A stretch of DNA of 64,000 nucleotides, taken from positions 62,001 through 126,000 of the forward strand of contig CAMCFT010000005.1 in assembly GCA_945874225.1 (NCBI GenBank). The letters run 5' to 3'. Under the pieces are notes generated by a model. The model ran no database searches. It was given only the letters and a program-made list of their open reading frames with translations, and had not been told where the DNA came from. The position numbers and the translations under genes are program-made. Source of the stretch: Flavobacterium psychrophilum. GTDB lineage: Bacteria; Bacteroidota; Bacteroidia; Flavobacteriales; Flavobacteriaceae. Of this stretch, positions 61,105 through 64,000 are shown one piece after another (positions within the stretch are counted from its first letter, which is position 1; each line of letters starts with the position of its first letter).

Positions 61105-62475
61105 CTACTTTTTCAAAATCAAATATTGATAGGAAGTCAACGCCAGATTTCCTGACAGAGAAACGGTAGCATTAGTCAAAGCATTCGTCCAATTTCCTTG
61201 CAATTCGGTAGGAACGGCCAAGCTTTGTGCGCTCGAACGTGCATTTACAATTACCAACACATTCTCTAATGTGTTACTTTTCTTGAAAACAGCAATGTTT
61301 GGATTCGCATAAGTGGTCAATGTTCCTTTTCGGGCTGCATTTGAGGAATTGTAAAAACTCAACAAATTTTGATACGCCAAAAGCATATCGCCATTAGCAT
61401 TCCAATCAATGGTATTGCTTCCATTATACGTGCTGGTGCTGCTCACTCCTACTTCCTGTCCACAATACAATAATGGAACTCCTTGCAAATAAACGGCAAT
61501 TACTGAAGCAGCCAATGCTCCGTTTTTGCCTCCATAAATTGTTATTGGTGTTGCTTGGTTGGATTCGTCGTGGTTTGTAGTAAAACGCAGTTTTTGTTTA
61601 CCCGTTGGAACCACGGAATATTCATTTGTATTTGTAGTAAACAAATTGGCCACACTGGCTTGACTTCCGCCAAACACGTTCTTTTCGGCACCCAAATAAT
61701 CCCAGGCAAAATTCATTTGAAAACCTGCTGAAAGATGATCGGCGCGGCTTCCTTCGGCAAGAAGAATTAAGTGCTTATTGGGAATGGCATTCAATGCTGT
61801 ATTGGCTTGAACCCAAAAATCAACCGGAACAAAATCAGCCGCATCACAGCGATACCCATCAATATTAGCTTCGGTCACCCAATATTTCATAGCTTCAATC
61901 ATTGCCAACCGCATTGAAGCATTGTTGAAATTCAAATCGGCAACATCATTCCAATTCGTTCCTGCCGGGCTGATGATTTGTCCGCTTCCGTCTTGAGTGT
62001 ACCAATTTCGATTAGTTGTTATCCAGGCATTATCCCAAGACGTATGATTAGCAACCCAATCAAAAATTACGGCAATTCCTTTTTGGTGTGCAGTACTCAC
62101 GAGGGTTTTTAAATCCTGCAGTGTTCCATAACTCGGGTTGATGCCTTTGTAATCTTTGACACAATAAAATGAGCCAAACGAATTCAAAACTCCAACCGTA
62201 TAAATAGGCATTATCCAAATGGTATTTACGCCCAAAGCTTTTATATTGTCTAATCTGTTGGTTATTCCCTGAAAGTTTTTGGTTGCACTAAACGCTTTTG
62301 GATTAATTTCATACATCACGATATCTTCTGTTGCTGCAGGTTGAAAACTGTCCGTTGGTGTTGGTGTTGGCACAATTGTATCTTCACTTTTGCTGCAACT
62401 TTGCAATATAAAAAATAAGCAAACTATTATAAGTCTTGCAATCATCGATTTTGTATTGATATTTATTTCTTTCAT
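61105..62475 (-). CDS. GH13 alpha-amylase family lipoprotein
   Basis: The 456-residue glycoside hydrolase has a lipoprotein signal (LIIVCLFFILQSC, lipobox LQSC) so it is anchored to a membrane. The GH13 conserved regions are FDWVANHTS (region I), GYRCDAADF with the nucleophile Asp (II), LLAEGS with the acid Glu (III) and FTTNHDES with the third Asp (IV). A C-terminal beta domain ends SYQYLILKK. It should cleave alpha-glucans outside the cytoplasm. A second in-frame Met at 62445 would give a shorter signal. It is not next to SusCD genes in this window. Confidence 0.92.
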   Translation of the reverse strand: MKEININTKSMIARLIIVCLFFILQSCSKSEDTIVPTPTPTDSFQPAATEDIVMYEINPKAFSATKNFQGITNRLDNIKALGVNTIWIMPIYTVGVLNSFGSFYCVKDYKGINPSYGTLQDLKTLVSTAHQKGIAVIFDWVANHTSWDNAWITTNRNWYTQDGSGQIISPAGTNWNDVADLNFNNASMRLAMIEAMKYWVTEANIDGYRCDAADFVPVDFWVQANTALNAIPNKHLILLAEGSRADHLSAGFQMNFAWDYLGAEKNVFGGSQASVANLFTTNTNEYSVVPTGKQKLRFTTNHDESNQATPITIYGGKNGALAASVIAVYLQGVPLLYCGQEVGVSSTSTYNGSNTIDWNANGDMLLAYQNLLSFYNSSNAARKGTLTTYANPNIAVFKKSNTLENVLVIVNARSSAQSLAVPTELQGNWTNALTNATVSLSGNLALTSYQYLILKK

Positions 62476-62498
62476 TTTTTATTATTCAATTTTTAAAA

Positions 62499-63920
62499 TT
62501 ATTCCACAAAATTTTCGTCTTTAAAACCTATCAAATATAATTTATTTTTAGCTCTTGTCATAGCCGTGTATAACCACCGAATGTAATCTCTGTTGATTCC
62601 GTCAGGCAAATAGGGTTGCTCGATAAAAACGGTATTCCATTGACCTCCTTGTGATTTATGACAGGTTATCGCGTACGAAAACTTGACTTGCAGGCCATTG
62701 AAATACTCATTGGCTTTAACTTTTTGGAATTTTTGAAACTTGGTTTCCCCTTCATAATCTTTCAAGACTTCCTGATACAATCGGTTGGATTCATCGTAAG
62801 TCAAGGACGGCGATTCGCTTTTTATGGTATCCAATAGTAGAACTGTTTCAAATGGTTTTTGATTGGGATAATCAATCATTCTAATTTTTACATTGGCAAA
62901 TTTAAAACCGTATAATTCCTTGATATTGAATATTTCCAACACTTCGATAATATCGCCATTGGCAATAAAACCAGCTTCGTCAGAATCTTTTAACCAAAAA
63001 TAATTATTTTTCACGACCATCAAAAAATCTCCGGTAGACAATTCATTTTCTTTGTCTAAAATCTTTGAGCGAATTTGCTCATTGTATTGATTGGCACGTT
63101 TATTCGACCGAACGATAAAAGCCGTGTCCTCAATACTATAATTACTATAGGACGAATTGATAGCGTCCTGAATGTCATATCCATCCGTCAAACGAACAAT
63201 ATCCTTGAATTTCTTGAGGTCAAATTTGAATTCGTCAATAAAAGAATCCTTTAATAACTCCCGCAATTCCGTGGCGTTATACAAAATTCCAGAGTTTTCT
63301 TCCTGACGCATTACTTCGTCTAATTCTATATGTTCGACTTCTTTATTGTAATTCATTCCCAAAGTTTGAATATCCAAAGCCGGACTTATATCCAAATTCA
63401 CAGGAGGTAATTGGGCAGTATCACCCAACAAAATCATCTTACAATTGGTTCCAGAATACACATAGGAAATCAAATCATCGAGCAAAGAACTGTTTTCATA
63501 CAACTTAGAATCTGAATTCGTATCGGAAATCATCGAGGCTTCATCAACAATAAAAATCGTGTTCGTGTGTTTGTTTTGTTGCAAAGTAAAGGAAACTCCA
63601 CCGCCCGAGGATTTCTTGGGAAAGTAGATTTTCTTGTGAATTGTAAAAGCAGGCTTGTTCGAATAATTGGCAATTACTTTGGCTGCGCGACCCGTTGGAG
63701 CCAGCAAAACATATTTCTTATTGATGTCTAATAAATTATTGACAATGGTCGAAATCACAGTCGTTTTTCCTGTTCCTGCATATCCTTTCAAGACAAAAAT
63801 CGTGTTGTTATCATTTTCAGTTAAGAAAATAGCGATTTTCTGAAAAAAAATATCCTGTTTATAAGTTGGTGTAAACGGGAATTTTTTCTGTAAAAGACTA
63901 TAAAACAAGGAGGAATTCAT
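62499..63920 (-). CDS. RecD/Pif1-like SF1 DNA helicase
   Basis: The 473-residue SF1B helicase has Walker A LKGYAGTGKTTVIS, LAPTGRAAKVI (Ia), the Walker B FIVDEASMISD (II), ILLGDTAQLPPV (III), and the UvrD_C_2 region with YAITCHKSQGGQWNTVFIEQ and RWLYTAMTRAKNKLYLI (V-VI). It unwinds 5'-3' and may act in repair or replication restart. RecB and RecC are not nearby, so it is probably a stand-alone enzyme. The ATG at 63920 is followed upstream by AT-rich DNA to the window end with no further gene. Confidence 0.92.
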   Translation of the reverse strand: MNSSLFYSLLQKKFPFTPTYKQDIFFQKIAIFLTENDNNTIFVLKGYAGTGKTTVISTIVNNLLDINKKYVLLAPTGRAAKVIANYSNKPAFTIHKKIYFPKKSSGGGVSFTLQQNKHTNTIFIVDEASMISDTNSDSKLYENSSLLDDLISYVYSGTNCKMILLGDTAQLPPVNLDISPALDIQTLGMNYNKEVEHIELDEVMRQEENSGILYNATELRELLKDSFIDEFKFDLKKFKDIVRLTDGYDIQDAINSSYSNYSIEDTAFIVRSNKRANQYNEQIRSKILDKENELSTGDFLMVVKNNYFWLKDSDEAGFIANGDIIEVLEIFNIKELYGFKFANVKIRMIDYPNQKPFETVLLLDTIKSESPSLTYDESNRLYQEVLKDYEGETKFQKFQKVKANEYFNGLQVKFSYAITCHKSQGGQWNTVFIEQPYLPDGINRDYIRWLYTAMTRAKNKLYLIGFKDENFVE

Positions 63921-64000
63921 TAGTGTAATTTTAGTGCAAAGTAAGGAATGTTTTTCAATTGATAATTGATAATTAACAATGGATAATGAGAATCAAGGAT

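Overview
This window looks like a chromosomal segment of a Flavobacterium-type member of the Bacteroidota. The evidence is the AT-rich sequence, promoters of the TTG / TAnnTTTG type, a 489-residue class II IlvC, and many short palindromic repeats of kinds I associate with flavobacterial genomes. All genes read well in the standard bacterial code. I see no rRNA, tRNA, CRISPR array, transposase or prophage.

Layout. 1-3.9 kb: the last codons of an unidentified gene, a fused branched-chain 2-oxoacid dehydrogenase E1 and a TPR-like helical protein. 4.0-10.9 kb: leuA-ilvD-ilvB-ilvN-ilvC on the + strand. 11.1-16.7 kb: a seven-gene + strand cluster (FAD hydroxylase, methyltransferase, type III polyketide synthase, hotdog dehydratase, ketosynthase, acyl carrier protein, phosphopantetheinyl transferase) that probably makes a phenolic lipid. 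16.7-25.8 kb: a degenerate-looking DEDD exonuclease, a cNMP/CBS/nucleotidyltransferase regulator, two SF2 helicases, an MscS channel, a thioesterase and small conserved proteins. 25.9-37.0 kb: a dense group with three ATP-grasp ligases, a GCS2-type carboxylate-amine ligase, a glutamine amidotransferase, two esterase-fold hydrolases and two aminopeptidases; this is the best candidate for a little-described system.

37.1-45.3 kb: a complete histidine operon on the - strand in the order G-D-C-(secreted protein)-B-H-A-F-IE. It is preceded by a previously unannotated attenuator: a 19-codon leader peptide with four consecutive His codons, a terminator hairpin and a good promoter. Many different palindromic repeats occupy its spacers; some supply stop codons or C-termini, and one lies in frame inside hisA. 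45.4-52.3 kb: PEP carboxykinase, an AspT/YidE-like transporter, a DinB-fold protein and PEP carboxylase. 52.3-57.6 kb: an Lrp regulator, an M14 carboxypeptidase divergent from an XRE regulator with an array of TTTAC-N4-GTAAA sites between them, an acyltransferase, a spermidine synthase-like protein, a K+ channel and kdsB.

57.6-60.9 kb: a small accessory zone. A RhuM gene and a YoeB-type toxin-antitoxin pair lie next to duplicated ends of the neighbouring core genes kdsB and ygiD, and ygiD carries an apparent frameshift. 61.1-63.9 kb: a GH13 amylase lipoprotein and a RecD/Pif1-like helicase. Leucine, isoleucine, valine and histidine synthesis dominate the core content. The accessory interest lies in the amidoligase group, the type III PKS cluster, the regulatory sites and the repeat invasions of gene ends.
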